Assembly (NCBI GenBank): GCA_035318745.1 | Contig: DATHEA010000020.1 | Location: 1 to 58,613 of the forward strand | Source: VRUE01 sp035318745 | Lineage (GTDB): Bacteria > Actinomycetota > Thermoleophilia > Solirubrobacterales > 70-9 | Reading direction: 5' to 3' | DNA length: 58,613 nt | Part shown: positions 1 through 8,140 of the stretch, in pieces | How positions within the stretch are numbered: the first letter of the stretch is position 1 | Layout: every line of letters starts with the position of its first letter | Made by a program: the position numbers and the translations under genes | Notes under the pieces: generated by a model | What the model was told of the DNA's origin: nothing | What the model saw: the letters and a program-made list of their open reading frames with translations, nothing else | Database searches by the model: none

Positions 1-30
1 TGAGGGGGAAAAGGGAGCACTCGTCGACTC

Positions 31-1242
31 TCAGAGGAAGGTTTGGCTCTCGCCTCGGTAAGTGGGCACGACGTCGACGACTTCATCCCCCTCGATCAGG
101 TGGAGGACGTCGAAGCGCTCGCACAACTCTCCTGCCTTGGCATGGCGGAGGTAGGCACGGTCGCCGATCGAGAGCTGCGACGCGGGGGAGCCGAGCAGCG
201 GGGTCTGCACCTCGCCGGCGCCCTCCTCGGGGTCTAGGTGCAGGCCGGCCGGCAACCAGGGTGCCGGCAGCCGGCCCGGGTCCCCGCCACCGGAGGCGAG
301 GTAGCCGCCGCCGAGCGCGGTCGCGACGCCGGGCGCCGGCTTGCGCACGATCGGCAGGGCAAAGCCGGCCGCCGGGGTCAGCGAGAAGCGGCTGTAGTGA
401 TCGAAGAGGGCGGGGGCGTAGAAGCCCGAGCCGGCGGTGACCTCGGTGACGAGGTCCTCGGCGGCGGTCAGCTCGAGGCTGCCGGTGCCGCCGCCATTGA
501 CGATCGGCAGTGCGGCGAACTCGCGGATCGCGGCGACGATCGCGCCGCGTCGCGCGGCCAGCTCGGCGGCGGAGCGCCGCTGCATGAACCGGATCGCGGC
601 CCCACGCAGGCGTCTCCCCGGTGGCTGGTCGCCGACGCCGGCGATCTGGCCCTCGTAGGACATCAGCGCGGCAAGCTCGATCTGCGCGCGGCTGTCGATT
701 TCCTGGGCCAGGGCGACAGCCTGCTCGACCGTGTGCAGCGGCGAGCGCTTCGGGCCGACCTTGATCCTGCCGCCCAGTGCCCACCAGCTCGCATCGATGT
801 CTATGCAGACCCTGACCGGGGCGGCGCCGGCGCCGAGCACCGACTCGATCGCGTCGAGGTGCTCGCTGCAGTCGACCATCACGATCGGCGCTCCCTCCGG
901 GTTGGCGACCGAGCGCAGTGCCAATGCGCTCAGCGCCCCGGCGTCGGCGGTCGGGTAGGCCAGCAACAGGTTCTCGAACCCCTGCTCGGCAAGCCAGAGC
1001 GTCTCCGGCAGGGTGAAGGTCATCAACCCGGCAAAGCCGGGGTCGCTGCGCAGGATGCGCTCGGTCAGAGCCCGGCAGCGCAGCGACTTGCTCGCCACCC
1101 GGATTGGCTTGTCCCCGGCTCGCCCCAGCATCTCCGTCGCGTTGGCCGCCATCGCGTCGAGGTCGACAAAGGCAAACGGCGCCTCGACCTCGGCGAAGAT
1201 CTGCTCGTAGCGCTCATGGGTCTGGTCGATGGCGGGATTCAC
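31..1242 (-). CDS. Alanine-racemase-fold PLP enzyme, amino acid deaminase/aldolase-like
   Basis: A 403-residue protein of the fold-type III PLP family (alanine racemase N-terminal barrel plus a D-threonine-aldolase/D-serine-dehydratase-like C-terminal domain). The likely PLP lysine is K52 in RVASKSLRC. A glycine-rich phosphate-binding stretch VNGGGTGS lies mid-protein. In the C-terminal domain, HAKAGELCERF has a His and a Cys placed like the zinc ligands of D-serine dehydratase (inference). It probably acts on a D-amino or beta-hydroxy amino acid in the cytoplasm; the substrate cannot be told from sequence. The GTG start is supported by a TAGTCT -10-like box (complement 1250-1255) seven bases upstream and no Shine-Dalgarno, so the transcript is probably leaderless. 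It diverges from the neighbouring tRNA-Ser gene. Confidence 0.8.
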   Translation of the reverse strand: MNPAIDQTHERYEQIFAEVEAPFAFVDLDAMAANATEMLGRAGDKPIRVASKSLRCRALTERILRSDPGFAGLMTFTLPETLWLAEQGFENLLLAYPTADAGALSALALRSVANPEGAPIVMVDCSEHLDAIESVLGAGAAPVRVCIDIDASWWALGGRIKVGPKRSPLHTVEQAVALAQEIDSRAQIELAALMSYEGQIAGVGDQPPGRRLRGAAIRFMQRRSAAELAARRGAIVAAIREFAALPIVNGGGTGSLELTAAEDLVTEVTAGSGFYAPALFDHYSRFSLTPAAGFALPIVRKPAPGVATALGGGYLASGGGDPGRLPAPWLPAGLHLDPEEGAGEVQTPLLGSPASQLSIGDRAYLRHAKAGELCERFDVLHLIEGDEVVDVVPTYRGESQTFL

Positions 1243-1297
1243 AGCTTCGAGACTAACCGCGCCATCTCCCGGAGCCGGCGCTATGGTTTTCCACCCC

Positions 1298-1386
1298 GGA
1301 GAGGTGGCCGAGTGGCTGAAGGCACTCGCCTGCTAAGCGAGTAGGGGGCGCAAGCTCTCTCGAGGGTTCGAATCCCTCCCTCTCCG
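1298..1386 (+). tRNA. tRNA-Ser(GCU)
   Basis: A cloverleaf can be drawn with acceptor stem GGAGAGG/CCTCTCC, anticodon stem CTCGC/GCGAG and loop CTGCTAA with anticodon GCT at 1332-1334. It has the long variable arm typical of class II serine tRNAs and the T-loop GGTTCGAATCC. The discriminator is G1386 and no CCA is encoded. It reads the serine codons AGC/AGU. Confidence 0.95.
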
Positions 1387-1404
1387 CTGCCGTCCCGCGG
1401 TGAC

Positions 1405-2862
1405 TCAGGAATGCCGCGAGCGGATGACGACGCGGGCGCCGCGCGAGGGGATCATCGTCACGTTGCGGTGCACCGCCCGCTCGGGAGCGGGATCGTCGGC
1501 TTCGAGGTCGAGGCGGCGCGCCATTGTCGTCAGAACGACCCGTTGCTCGGCCATCGCCAGCGCCGCGCCGAGGCAGCGGCGGATGCCACCGCCGAAGGGG
1601 ATCCACTCGTAGGTCCCGGGCTTGCGGCCGAGCCAGCGCTCGGGGCGGAACTCGAACGGCTCGGGATAGAGGTCCTCCCGGTGGTGGACGAGCAGGATGC
1701 TCATCGTCACGGGCGTCTCAGCCGGCACCGCGTAGGGCCCGAGGCGCCAGGGGACCTTCACCCGCCGGCCGATGATCGGGATCACCGGCCGCGAGCGCAT
1801 CGCCTCGACTATCGTCGCCTCGGCCTGCTCGGCCGGGTCGCCCGCGCCGCGGACGGCGCCGCGCAAAGCATCGTGTGCGGCTGGGTTGCGGACCAGCCGC
1901 TCCCACGTCCAGGCCAGCTGGTTGGCCGTCGTCTCGTGCCCGGCGAGAACCAGGGTCAGCAGCTCGTCACGCAGTTCTTTGTCGCTCAGCGCCTCGCCAT
2001 CCTCGGTGCGTGCCTGCAGCAGCAGCGAGAGGATGTCGCGCCGCTCGTCCAGGTCGTCGGCCCGGCGGCGCTTCTCGATCACGGCATAGGTGGGACGGTC
2101 GAGCAGCTCCAGGCCGATCCGGGTAAGGCCGACGGGCTCGTCGCGATTCAGATTCATCAGCTCGGCGAGTTGCGCGGCCGGCCAGGTCGATGCGTCGACC
2201 AGGCGCTTGGTCGCGATCCTCAGCCAGTGCTCGGGCGTGCCTCGCTCTGGCCTGCCCTCGATGCCGAAGATTCCGGCCATGATCACGTCGAGCGTTATCG
2301 CCTGCATGCTCGGCGCGAGGGCGAAGGGTCTGCCGAGCGGCCAGCGGTCGATCTCGCGTTCGGCGGCGTCGGCGATCATCTGCGTGTACTGCTCGATCGC
2401 CTCGCCGTGGAAGGGCGGCAGCAGTAGTTTGCGCTGGCGAAGATGGCGGGGACCGACTGCGGTGAGCACCGAGTTGGGGCCGACGATCGGCCGCAGCGGC
2501 GATTCTCCGGTCAGCGAGGGAGCTTGCTCGGGCTTGGCGGTGAGGAGCGAGCGCACGTGGTCGGGGTGGCTGGTGATCACCGGGCCGGGGCCGGGGATCG
2601 TGCCTCGCATGCGGAAGACTTCGCCCAGCTCGCGGCGGGCGCGGAAGACGAACTCGATCTGTCGCTGGTTGAAGCGGAGGACCTGGAGCAGCCGCGACTG
2701 CATGATGGCGGGCGGCTCCGGCAGGCCGGCTGCCTCGCTGGGCTCGAGCGGGCCGGCGGGGGAGGAGGCCGCCTCGCCGACGAGGCCAATTGCCGGGGGG
2801 CGCTCCGGCGGTGCCGCGGGATCGGCCGGCTGGATCATGCGGTCAGTGTTACACAAATCCAT
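1405..2862 (-). CDS. Cytochrome P450
   Basis: A 485-residue cytosolic P450 monooxygenase. All family landmarks are present: I-helix oxygen-activation motif AGHETT, K-helix ExxR as EAMR, and the heme-thiolate loop FGGGIRRCLGA, where the cysteine binds heme iron. There is no membrane anchor; the first ~45 residues are Pro/Ala-rich and probably disordered. No ferredoxin or reductase gene lies next to it, so its redox partner is encoded elsewhere and the substrate is unknown. The overall look is the CYP102/CYP110-type bacterial class, but I would not assign a subfamily. The start is uncertain: Met1 (2862) and Met9 (2838) are both possible and neither has a convincing Shine-Dalgarno. It diverges from pyruvate kinase across about 35 bp. 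Confidence 0.93.
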   Translation of the reverse strand: MDLCNTDRMIQPADPAAPPERPPAIGLVGEAASSPAGPLEPSEAAGLPEPPAIMQSRLLQVLRFNQRQIEFVFRARRELGEVFRMRGTIPGPGPVITSHPDHVRSLLTAKPEQAPSLTGESPLRPIVGPNSVLTAVGPRHLRQRKLLLPPFHGEAIEQYTQMIADAAEREIDRWPLGRPFALAPSMQAITLDVIMAGIFGIEGRPERGTPEHWLRIATKRLVDASTWPAAQLAELMNLNRDEPVGLTRIGLELLDRPTYAVIEKRRRADDLDERRDILSLLLQARTEDGEALSDKELRDELLTLVLAGHETTANQLAWTWERLVRNPAAHDALRGAVRGAGDPAEQAEATIVEAMRSRPVIPIIGRRVKVPWRLGPYAVPAETPVTMSILLVHHREDLYPEPFEFRPERWLGRKPGTYEWIPFGGGIRRCLGAALAMAEQRVVLTTMARRLDLEADDPAPERAVHRNVTMIPSRGARVVIRSRHS

Positions 2863-2896
2863 GTCGCATTAAGCAATCTCTACAGTCATGTGACGC

Positions 2897-4309
2897 ATGC
2901 ACGGCAGGCGCACGAAGATCATCGCGACCGTAGGCCCGGCGAGCTGGGATGACGACATCCTGCTGGGACTGATCGAGGCCGGCGCCGACGTCTTCCGCCT
3001 CAACTTCTCCCACGCCGATCGTGAGCGTCACGCCCGTACGATCGAGTCGATCCGGGCCGCGGCGGAGCGGGCCGGGCGCGAGGTCGCCGTGCTCGGCGAC
3101 CTGCCTGGGCCGAAGCTGCGGATCGGCGAGCTGCGCAACGACGTCGCCGAGCTGGAGACGGGGATGCACGTGAAGCTGACGCCGCAGGCGGTCGAGGGGG
3201 ACGCGGAGACGATCCCGGTCGACTGGCCCGGGGTGAGCTCGCTGCGCGAGGACGAACTCGTCTACCTGGCGGACGGGTCGATCCGCCTGCGTGTGCGCGA
3301 GCCCGAGGACGGTGGCGTCGATGCCGAAGTCGAGGTGGGCGGCACGCTCTCCTCTCACAAGGGGATGAACATCCCGGGAGTCACCGGCCGGGCCGCCACC
3401 GATGGCGACCTCGGCTGGGTCGAATTCGCCGTCGAGCACGGGATCGACCTGCTGGCGATGTCCTTCGTCTCCTTCGCGGCCGACCTCGAGCCGATCGTCG
3501 AGAAGCTGCAGTCGCTCGACTCGGACATTCCGCTGATCGCCAAGATCGAGAAGCAGCAGGCGGCCGAGAACGCCGATGAGATCATCGAGGCGGCGAGCGG
3601 CGGGATCATGGTCGCGCGCGGCGACCTCGGCATCGAGTTGCCGCTGGCGCAGGTGCCAGTGGTGCAGAAGCGGCTGATCCGGGCCGCGGGGCGGCGTTCC
3701 AAGCCGGCGATCACGGCGACGCAGATGCTTGCCTCGATGGTGACCGAGCGCCGCCCGACCAGGGCCGAGGTGACCGATGTCGCCAACGCGATCTTCGATG
3801 GCACCGACGCGGTGATGCTTTCCGAGGAGACGGCCGTCGGTCGCCATCCAATCGAGGCGGTGCGGGTGATGGATCAGATCGCTCGCGCGACCGAGCCCGA
3901 CCTTCCCTATGGCGAGTGGCTGTTCACCCGCACCGACCAGGCGACGCAGGACGTCGCCGACTCGGTTGCCCAGAGCGCCGTCGGCGCCGTCTACCGGCTC
4001 AACCTGGCGGCGATGGTCGTGCCCACGACGAGTGGCCGCAGCGCTCGCCTCGTTTCCGCCCACCGCCCCAACGTTCCCGTGCTGGCGATCTCGCCGCGGG
4101 CCGAGACCGTGCGCCGGCTCAACCTGCTCTTCGGCGTCACCGCGATCCACAGCGAGCACGAGACCGAGGTCCGCAGCCTGCTCGACGATTGCGCCGACCT
4201 GGCGGTGCGCCACGGCATCGCCAGGTCAGGAGACCTGATCGCGATCGTCGCCGGCATGCCGGACCAAGAGCTTGGGACCAATCTCTTCGAGGTACACCGA
4301 GTCCCCTGA
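2897..4309 (+). CDS. pyk: Pyruvate kinase
   Basis: A 470-residue protein of normal family length. It converts phosphoenolpyruvate and ADP to pyruvate and ATP, the last step of glycolysis, in the cytoplasm. The N-terminus TKIIATVGPAS and the RLNFSHA segment are diagnostic. The active-site signature IAKIEKQQAAEN carries the catalytic lysine and is followed by GIMVARGDLGIE, which holds Mg2+/phosphate-binding acidic residues. The C-terminal allosteric domain ends near VPTTSGRSARL...RP. A TACAGT hexamer at 2881-2886, ten bases before the ATG, with no Shine-Dalgarno suggests a leaderless or near-leaderless message. A thioesterase gene follows after 19 bp and may be co-transcribed, although it has its own -10-like box. 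Confidence 0.97.
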   Translation: MHGRRTKIIATVGPASWDDDILLGLIEAGADVFRLNFSHADRERHARTIESIRAAAERAGREVAVLGDLPGPKLRIGELRNDVAELETGMHVKLTPQAVEGDAETIPVDWPGVSSLREDELVYLADGSIRLRVREPEDGGVDAEVEVGGTLSSHKGMNIPGVTGRAATDGDLGWVEFAVEHGIDLLAMSFVSFAADLEPIVEKLQSLDSDIPLIAKIEKQQAAENADEIIEAASGGIMVARGDLGIELPLAQVPVVQKRLIRAAGRRSKPAITATQMLASMVTERRPTRAEVTDVANAIFDGTDAVMLSEETAVGRHPIEAVRVMDQIARATEPDLPYGEWLFTRTDQATQDVADSVAQSAVGAVYRLNLAAMVVPTTSGRSARLVSAHRPNVPVLAISPRAETVRRLNLLFGVTAIHSEHETEVRSLLDDCADLAVRHGIARSGDLIAIVAGMPDQELGTNLFEVHRVP

Positions 4310-4328
4310 CAGGTAGGCTGCCGCGCCA

Positions 4329-4796
4329 GTGACCGACTTCGACGCGATCGCACAGGGGATGACGCAGGCGGTGCCCTTCGCCGGGCACCTCGGCCTGGAG
4401 ATAACCAGCGTTTCCGAGGGCGAGGCGGTCGTGCGCTTGCCACAGCGTCCCGAGCTGACCAACCACGTCGGCTCCCAGCATGCCGGTGCTCTCTTCACCG
4501 TCGCCGAGACAGCGTCCGGCGCGGCTTTCGTCGGTGCCTTCGCTGAGCGGCTCGGAGAGGTCACGCCCCTCGCCCGCAGTGCCGAGATCTCTTACGAGAA
4601 GATCGCCAAGGGGCCGATCGAGGCAACCGCGAAGCTGGGAATGCCGGCCGCCGACGCACGTGCGACGCTCGACGCCGAAGGCAAGGTCGAGTTCCCCTGC
4701 GAGGTCGCGCTCGCCGACGGCTCCGGCATCCAGGTCGCGACGGCGACGGTGCACTGGCACGTGCGGCTGAACAAGCCCGCGACCGCCGAGGCATGA
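4329..4796 (+). CDS. Hotdog-fold thioesterase, PaaI/DUF4442-like
   Basis: A 155-residue single-domain hotdog protein. The central stretch NHVGSQHAGALFTVAETASG matches the PaaI-type helix and dimer interface, with the acidic residue of AETASG near the expected catalytic place. It probably hydrolyses an acyl-CoA thioester. The enoyl-CoA hydratase-like gene immediately downstream overlaps it by 4 bp (ATGA), so the two probably act on related acyl-CoA substrates. The start is GTG; a TAGGCT box at 4314-4319 sits nine bases upstream without a Shine-Dalgarno, a leaderless pattern repeated elsewhere in this window. Confidence 0.82.
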   Translation: MTDFDAIAQGMTQAVPFAGHLGLEITSVSEGEAVVRLPQRPELTNHVGSQHAGALFTVAETASGAAFVGAFAERLGEVTPLARSAEISYEKIAKGPIEATAKLGMPAADARATLDAEGKVEFPCEVALADGSGIQVATATVHWHVRLNKPATAEA

Positions 4797-5569
4797 GCCT
4801 CGTCCGGCTCGACCGCGACGAGGCGGGCCTGGCGGTCGCCAGCTTCGACAGCCCGCCGCTCAACCTCTTCAACCGGCAGCTGTTCGACGATCTGCAGGCG
4901 GCGGTCGCGGCGGTCGCCGCCGATCCGCCGCGCGCACTCCTCTTCCGGGCCGAGGGTCGCACTGTTTCCGGCGGCGTCGACGTGCACGAGTTCGCCGGCG
5001 TCACGCCCGAGCAGGCAAGCGGGCTTTGGGACGAGCTGATCGGCACGGTCGAGCAGGTCGAAGCGCTGCCCCTGCCGGTTGTCTTCGCTGCCCACGCACT
5101 CACCCTGACCGCGGCCTTCGAGCTGGCCCTCGGCTGCGACCTGATCCTCGCCGCTCGTTCGGCCCAGTTCGGCCTGGTGGAGAAGGTCGTCGGCCTGACC
5201 CCGTCGATGGGGGGCACCCAGCGTCTGGCCGAGCGCGCCGGCAGCGGTCGCGCCCGCCACTTCGTGATGAGCGGCGAGCTCTTCGACGCGGAGGAGATGG
5301 AGCGCTGGGGCGTCGTCAACCTCCTCTTCGAGGACGACGGCTTCGACCAGCGTGCCCGCGACTACGCCGCGGAGCTCGCAACCGGGCCGACGAAGGCCCA
5401 CGCCATGACCAAGCACATCCTGCGTCGCTACCGCGAGGGCGGCATCCCGGCAGCCGACCAAGCGGTTCGCGAGGACGCCGGCGATCTCTTCGCCACCGAG
5501 GACCTGCAAGGCGCCGTCAAGACGTTCCTGGACAAGGGCCCCGGCCACGCCGAGTTTCAGGGCCGCTGA
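4793..5569 (+). CDS. Enoyl-CoA hydratase/isomerase family protein
   Basis: A 258-residue crotonase-fold protein. The oxyanion-hole region (FRAEGRTVSGGVDVHEF) and the second signature (FELALGCDLILAARSAQFGL) are present. The two glutamates used by true enoyl-CoA hydratases can be placed in AAFELALG and GLVEKVVG, followed by the typical GGTQRLAERAG. It is therefore a plausible 2-enoyl-CoA hydratase or isomerase of fatty-acid or aromatic-acid breakdown; the precise substrate is unknown. It is translationally coupled to the upstream hotdog thioesterase through a 4-bp overlap. Confidence 0.88.
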   Translation: MSLVRLDRDEAGLAVASFDSPPLNLFNRQLFDDLQAAVAAVAADPPRALLFRAEGRTVSGGVDVHEFAGVTPEQASGLWDELIGTVEQVEALPLPVVFAAHALTLTAAFELALGCDLILAARSAQFGLVEKVVGLTPSMGGTQRLAERAGSGRARHFVMSGELFDAEEMERWGVVNLLFEDDGFDQRARDYAAELATGPTKAHAMTKHILRRYREGGIPAADQAVREDAGDLFATEDLQGAVKTFLDKGPGHAEFQGR

Positions 5570-5634
5570 TCACGGGAACAGGTCCAAGCCGAGCCCCATA
5601 GAATCCCCAGCAGAGGCCATCCAGCCTCAAACCC

Positions 5635-5708
5635 GCGCCCGTAGCTCAGTTGGATAGAGCGTCGGTCTACGAAACCGAAGGTCACAGGTTCGAATCCTGT
5701 CGGGCGCG
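5635..5708 (+). tRNA. tRNA-Arg(ACG)
   Basis: A 74-nt cloverleaf: acceptor stem GCGCCCG/CGGGCGC, D-arm AGCTCAGTTGGATAGAGC, anticodon stem TCGGT/ACCGA with loop CTACGAA (anticodon ACG, 5669-5671) and T-arm ACAGGTTCGAATCCTGT. The first anticodon base should be deaminated to inosine by TadA, which is encoded at 55765-56244. Its 3' half is the attachment site of the adjacent genomic island and is repeated 5,100 bp downstream; this left copy is the intact gene. Confidence 0.97.
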
Positions 5709-5711
5709 TTC
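5667..5711 (+). repeat. attL: 3' half of tRNA-Arg used as attachment core
   Basis: The 45 bases from the anticodon loop through the acceptor stem and 3 bp beyond match 10767-10811 with one mismatch (C5705 versus T10805). The copies are exactly 5,100 bp apart. Integration restored the tRNA gene at this end. Confidence 0.93.
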
Positions 5712-5779
5712 GCGGAATCCCGCTTGTGGAGCGGAATTCCCGCCTTTCGAGGGTCACTCGAACAGTGCGCGATTGTCGC

Positions 5780-5800
5780 TGGGGCAACGCCTGGGGCAAC
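5780..5800 (+). promoter_or_regulatory. Paired integrase arm-type sites, left end
   Basis: TGGGGCAAC occurs at 5780-5788 and 5792-5800, 12 bp apart and about 70 bp inside attL. The same pair with the same spacing sits inside attR (10648-10668) and, with one change in the first copy, before the internal att-like site (9034-9054). I infer integrase arm-binding sites. Apart from attL and these sites I see no gene in 5709-6019. Confidence 0.75.
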
Positions 5801-6019
5801 ATGAGGTCGGAGTGACGTTCGATCCCAGGCCTTGCGCCGGGTCTCCGGTCCACCTACGTTCGCGCGGCAAACGCGAATAGAAGCGCCCCGGCGGCGCGCT
5901 AACGCCCCGGGGCCGGCACCGAAGAACTAGCTCCGATGCGGGAGAGACGGTACCGCCGTGGCGTTTTGACGGCTGCATCGCTGGCGGCTCTTTCGGTGCC
6001 CTTCCGAAAGGAGGGCGCC

Positions 6020-6316
6020 ATGCTCGATACGATCACCATCACGGATTGCGCCGAGTGCGGCCCTTCCAGCTACGCCGCTCAAGAGACCCGAAACCAGCGC
6101 GTCGTCCTCGACTTCCTGCTTGAACAGCATCCAGCTCAGTTGACGATCCTAGAGGTTGCCCAAGCGCTGTACGCCCATCCTGGCGACTTTGCCAAGAGCG
6201 ACGAAGTGGAGCGGGCGATCCGTGATCTCGTCGGCGGAGGGCTCCTTCACTGCCACGGCCCCTTCGTTCTGCCGACGCGAGCGGCGCTCTACTTCTCCGG
6301 CCTGGAGATGGAGTGA
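6020..6316 (+). CDS. Small winged-helix-like island protein
   Basis: A 98-residue hypothetical protein. The ATG at 6020 is chosen over upstream in-frame starts because a strong Shine-Dalgarno AAAGGAGG lies at 6007-6014. The middle (LTILEVAQALYAHPGDFAKS, then VERAIRDLVGGGLLHCHG) reads like a helix-turn-helix followed by a short wing, as in small winged-helix DNA-binding proteins that sense gene dosage or partner with XRE repressors. CAEC near the N-terminus is not part of a recognisable zinc site. Its stop codon overlaps the start of the XRE regulator, so the two form a two-gene operon and probably work together to control the island. The function is inferred from shape and context only. Confidence 0.65.
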   Translation: MLDTITITDCAECGPSSYAAQETRNQRVVLDFLLEQHPAQLTILEVAQALYAHPGDFAKSDEVERAIRDLVGGGLLHCHGPFVLPTRAALYFSGLEME

Positions 6317-6636
6317 TGGAGGTCGCGAGGCCCTTCGGCGAGAACCTGCGACGACTCCGCAAGGCGGCCGACATATCCCAGGAAGAGCTGGGACTGCGCT
6401 GCTCGCTCCATCGGACCGAGATCGGTCTGCTGGAGCGAGGGGCACGGGTCCCTCGTATCGACACGCTGATCAAGATCTCCAGCGGCCTTGGTATCCGGAT
6501 TGACTGCGCCCTTCTCGACGGGATCACCTGGACGCCGGCCATGACTGAGGCGGGAGCATTCACGATCCTGTCTCGCTCTGAGGAATCCGCCGCCGTCACC
6601 CTCGTCTGGGCTCTGCTGACCTTCGCCTGTGGGTGA
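6316..6636 (+). CDS. XRE-family HTH transcriptional regulator
   Basis: A 106-residue protein whose first ~65 residues form a canonical Cro/C1 helix-turn-helix: FGENLRRLRKAADISQEELG, then SLHRTEIGLLERGARVP and the fifth-helix segment TLIKISSGLGIRI. The C-terminal 40 residues are not recognised. The ATG at 6316 overlaps the upstream stop (TGATG); a GTG one codon earlier is also open. As a small XRE protein just upstream of an integrase in a tRNA-borne island, it is most likely a repressor of island genes. The integrase reading frame begins about 120 bp downstream. Confidence 0.85.
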   Translation: MEVARPFGENLRRLRKAADISQEELGLRCSLHRTEIGLLERGARVPRIDTLIKISSGLGIRIDCALLDGITWTPAMTEAGAFTILSRSEESAAVTLVWALLTFACG

Positions 6637-6753
6637 CCACCGCGCGCCTCGTTGCCTCTCGCCGCGCTAGTCCTTGTAATGTTTTGTCCGTCAATGTCAA
6701 AACGGGGCGGCGCCGCGACAACGGCCCGCCCCCGGCTCACGAGGTACAAGCTC

Positions 6754-7990
6754 ATGAGCATTTCCCAGGATACGTCGGCCCCTGCTGCCGGTCCAGGCTG
6801 CGGCGACAAGCGGCGGCTCAGGAAGACCAAGACGCCCGGCGTCTTCAAGCGGCTCGGCGCCAAGGGCGACGTGATCGGCTACGTCTGCGTCTTCCGTAGT
6901 GCCGGCAGGCAGCGCAAGCGCAGTGCCCCCACCTACGAGGAGGCGCGGCGAATCAAGCGCGAGAGCGAGACCGATCGCGACCGCGGCGAGCTTCAGGGGC
7001 GCACGACGATCACGTTCCTGCGCTACCTGGACGAGTGGGTCGAGCGCCACCGCGGCCAGGGTCGCCGCGGCTTTCGCGAGAACACCCGCGATGAATATCG
7101 CCGCTTGATCGGCGCCTACGTTCGCCCCTACTTCTCCGGCAGGCTGAAGCTGACCGAGCTGACCACCTACGAGCTGGCGCGCTTCCTCGACTGGCTTGCT
7201 GACGAGGGGGAGCAAAGAAAGCGCCTCAGCGACCGTACGATCGCCAACATCTCAATGCCGATACGCGCCGCTCTGGCGACCGCCAAGCGTGAGGGTCTGA
7301 TCCGCCACAACCCGGCCCAGGGCCTCGCACTGCCCCAGCGCGAGCGAGTCGCCGGCGACGAGGAAGAGATCAAAGTCTTCAGCCGCGACCAGCTCGCCGC
7401 GATCCTGGCAATGGCGCCCGAGCACCACCGGCCCCTGTTCGAGCTCCTGGCCACCTGCGGCCTGCGGATCAGTGAGGCGATCGCCCTCCAGCGTCTCCAC
7501 CTTCAACTCGACGCCTCAGAGCCCGAGGTCTGCATCCGCCGCGCCATCGTCCGTGAACGAATCGAGCCGCCCAAGAGCAAACACGGCCGTCGCGAGGTCC
7601 GCCGCTGGCAGCCAAGCTGCGCGCCCACTTCGCTGCGCAGCGAGATCAGCACTCAACTGCCCTCGCCTTTCCCAACGAGAGCGGCGGGGCGCTCGACCCA
7701 AACAACCTGCGCCGCCGCGTCCTCAAGCCGCTCGCAGAGGAGGTCGACGCCCCTGGGCTGGCTTCCACACGTTCCGCCACACCTTTGCCTCGATCCATCT
7801 CAGCCAAGGGACCAACCTCCTCCAACTAAGCCGCGCCCTCGGCCACCACTCACCCGCCTTCACGCTGACCCGCTACACGCATCTGCTGCCGGGGGATGAG
7901 GCGCCGGCCCTCGACCTTTGGCGCGGGGGCAACCCGCCACGAGAGCAGCCTCTGTCAGATGCACTCCACCTTGGCTGCAACAATGTCTAG
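6754..7990 (+). pseudogene. Tyrosine recombinase/integrase with two frameshifts
   Basis: The N-terminal arm-binding and SAM-like core-binding domains are intact in one frame (through KSKHGRREVR near 7600), including the first catalytic Arg in CGLRISEAIAL. The frame then changes for about 50 codons (PLAAKLRAHFAAQRDQ...), and changes again near 7755 into the frame carrying GFHTFRHTFASIH (His-x-x-Arg), LSRALGH and the tyrosine of TRYTHLLPG. Both shifts fit loss of one base. All catalytic residues survive across the three frames, so decay is recent or the shifts are sequencing errors. I chose ATG 6754 with GAGG nine bases upstream; a TTG at 6652 would extend it. It is the expected integrase for the tRNA-Arg site. 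Confidence 0.88.
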
Positions 7991-7993
7991 GCG

Positions 7994-8137
7994 ATGAAGC
8001 CCCACGCTCCAACTGCCGCCCCTGCCGAGAAAGGCAAGCTGCGCTTTGGCCTCCCTGGCAGCGCCAAGGAGCGCAGCGACAGGATTAAGGCCGCGATCAA
8101 GGCCAATCGCGAGACGCTGCGCCGACTTGCGAAGTAG
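7994..8137 (+). CDS. Small probable antitoxin paired with Doc-like toxin
   Basis: A 47-residue ORF beginning MKPHAPTAAPAEKGKLRFGL and ending in a basic amphipathic helix (IKAAIKANRETLRRLAK). It ends three bases before the Doc-like toxin start, so the pair is almost certainly co-translated. The size, the disordered N-terminus and the helical C-terminus suit an antitoxin that wraps a Fic/Doc toxin, but no Phd or other DNA-binding fold is recognisable, so the assignment rests on context. It begins four bases after the integrase pseudogene stop. Confidence 0.55.
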   Translation: MKPHAPTAAPAEKGKLRFGLPGSAKERSDRIKAAIKANRETLRRLAK

Positions 8138-8140
8138 CCC

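Noticed and set aside
238..1344. Long plus-strand ORF opposite the PLP enzyme
   Set aside because: Shadow of GC-rich coding DNA: no domain, low-complexity Arg/Gly-rich translation, and a convincing enzyme on the other strand.
2849..4213. 454-residue minus-strand ORF opposite pyruvate kinase
   Set aside because: Shadow frame; His/Asp/Arg-rich with no recognisable domain, while pyk is certain.
5557..5853. Minus-strand ORF containing RTRPTGFEPVTFGFV
   Set aside because: This is the antisense translation of tRNA-Arg; such peptides are a common annotation artefact. The same applies to ORFs over 10529-10834, over tRNA-Ser at 1253-1606 and at 56091-56509.
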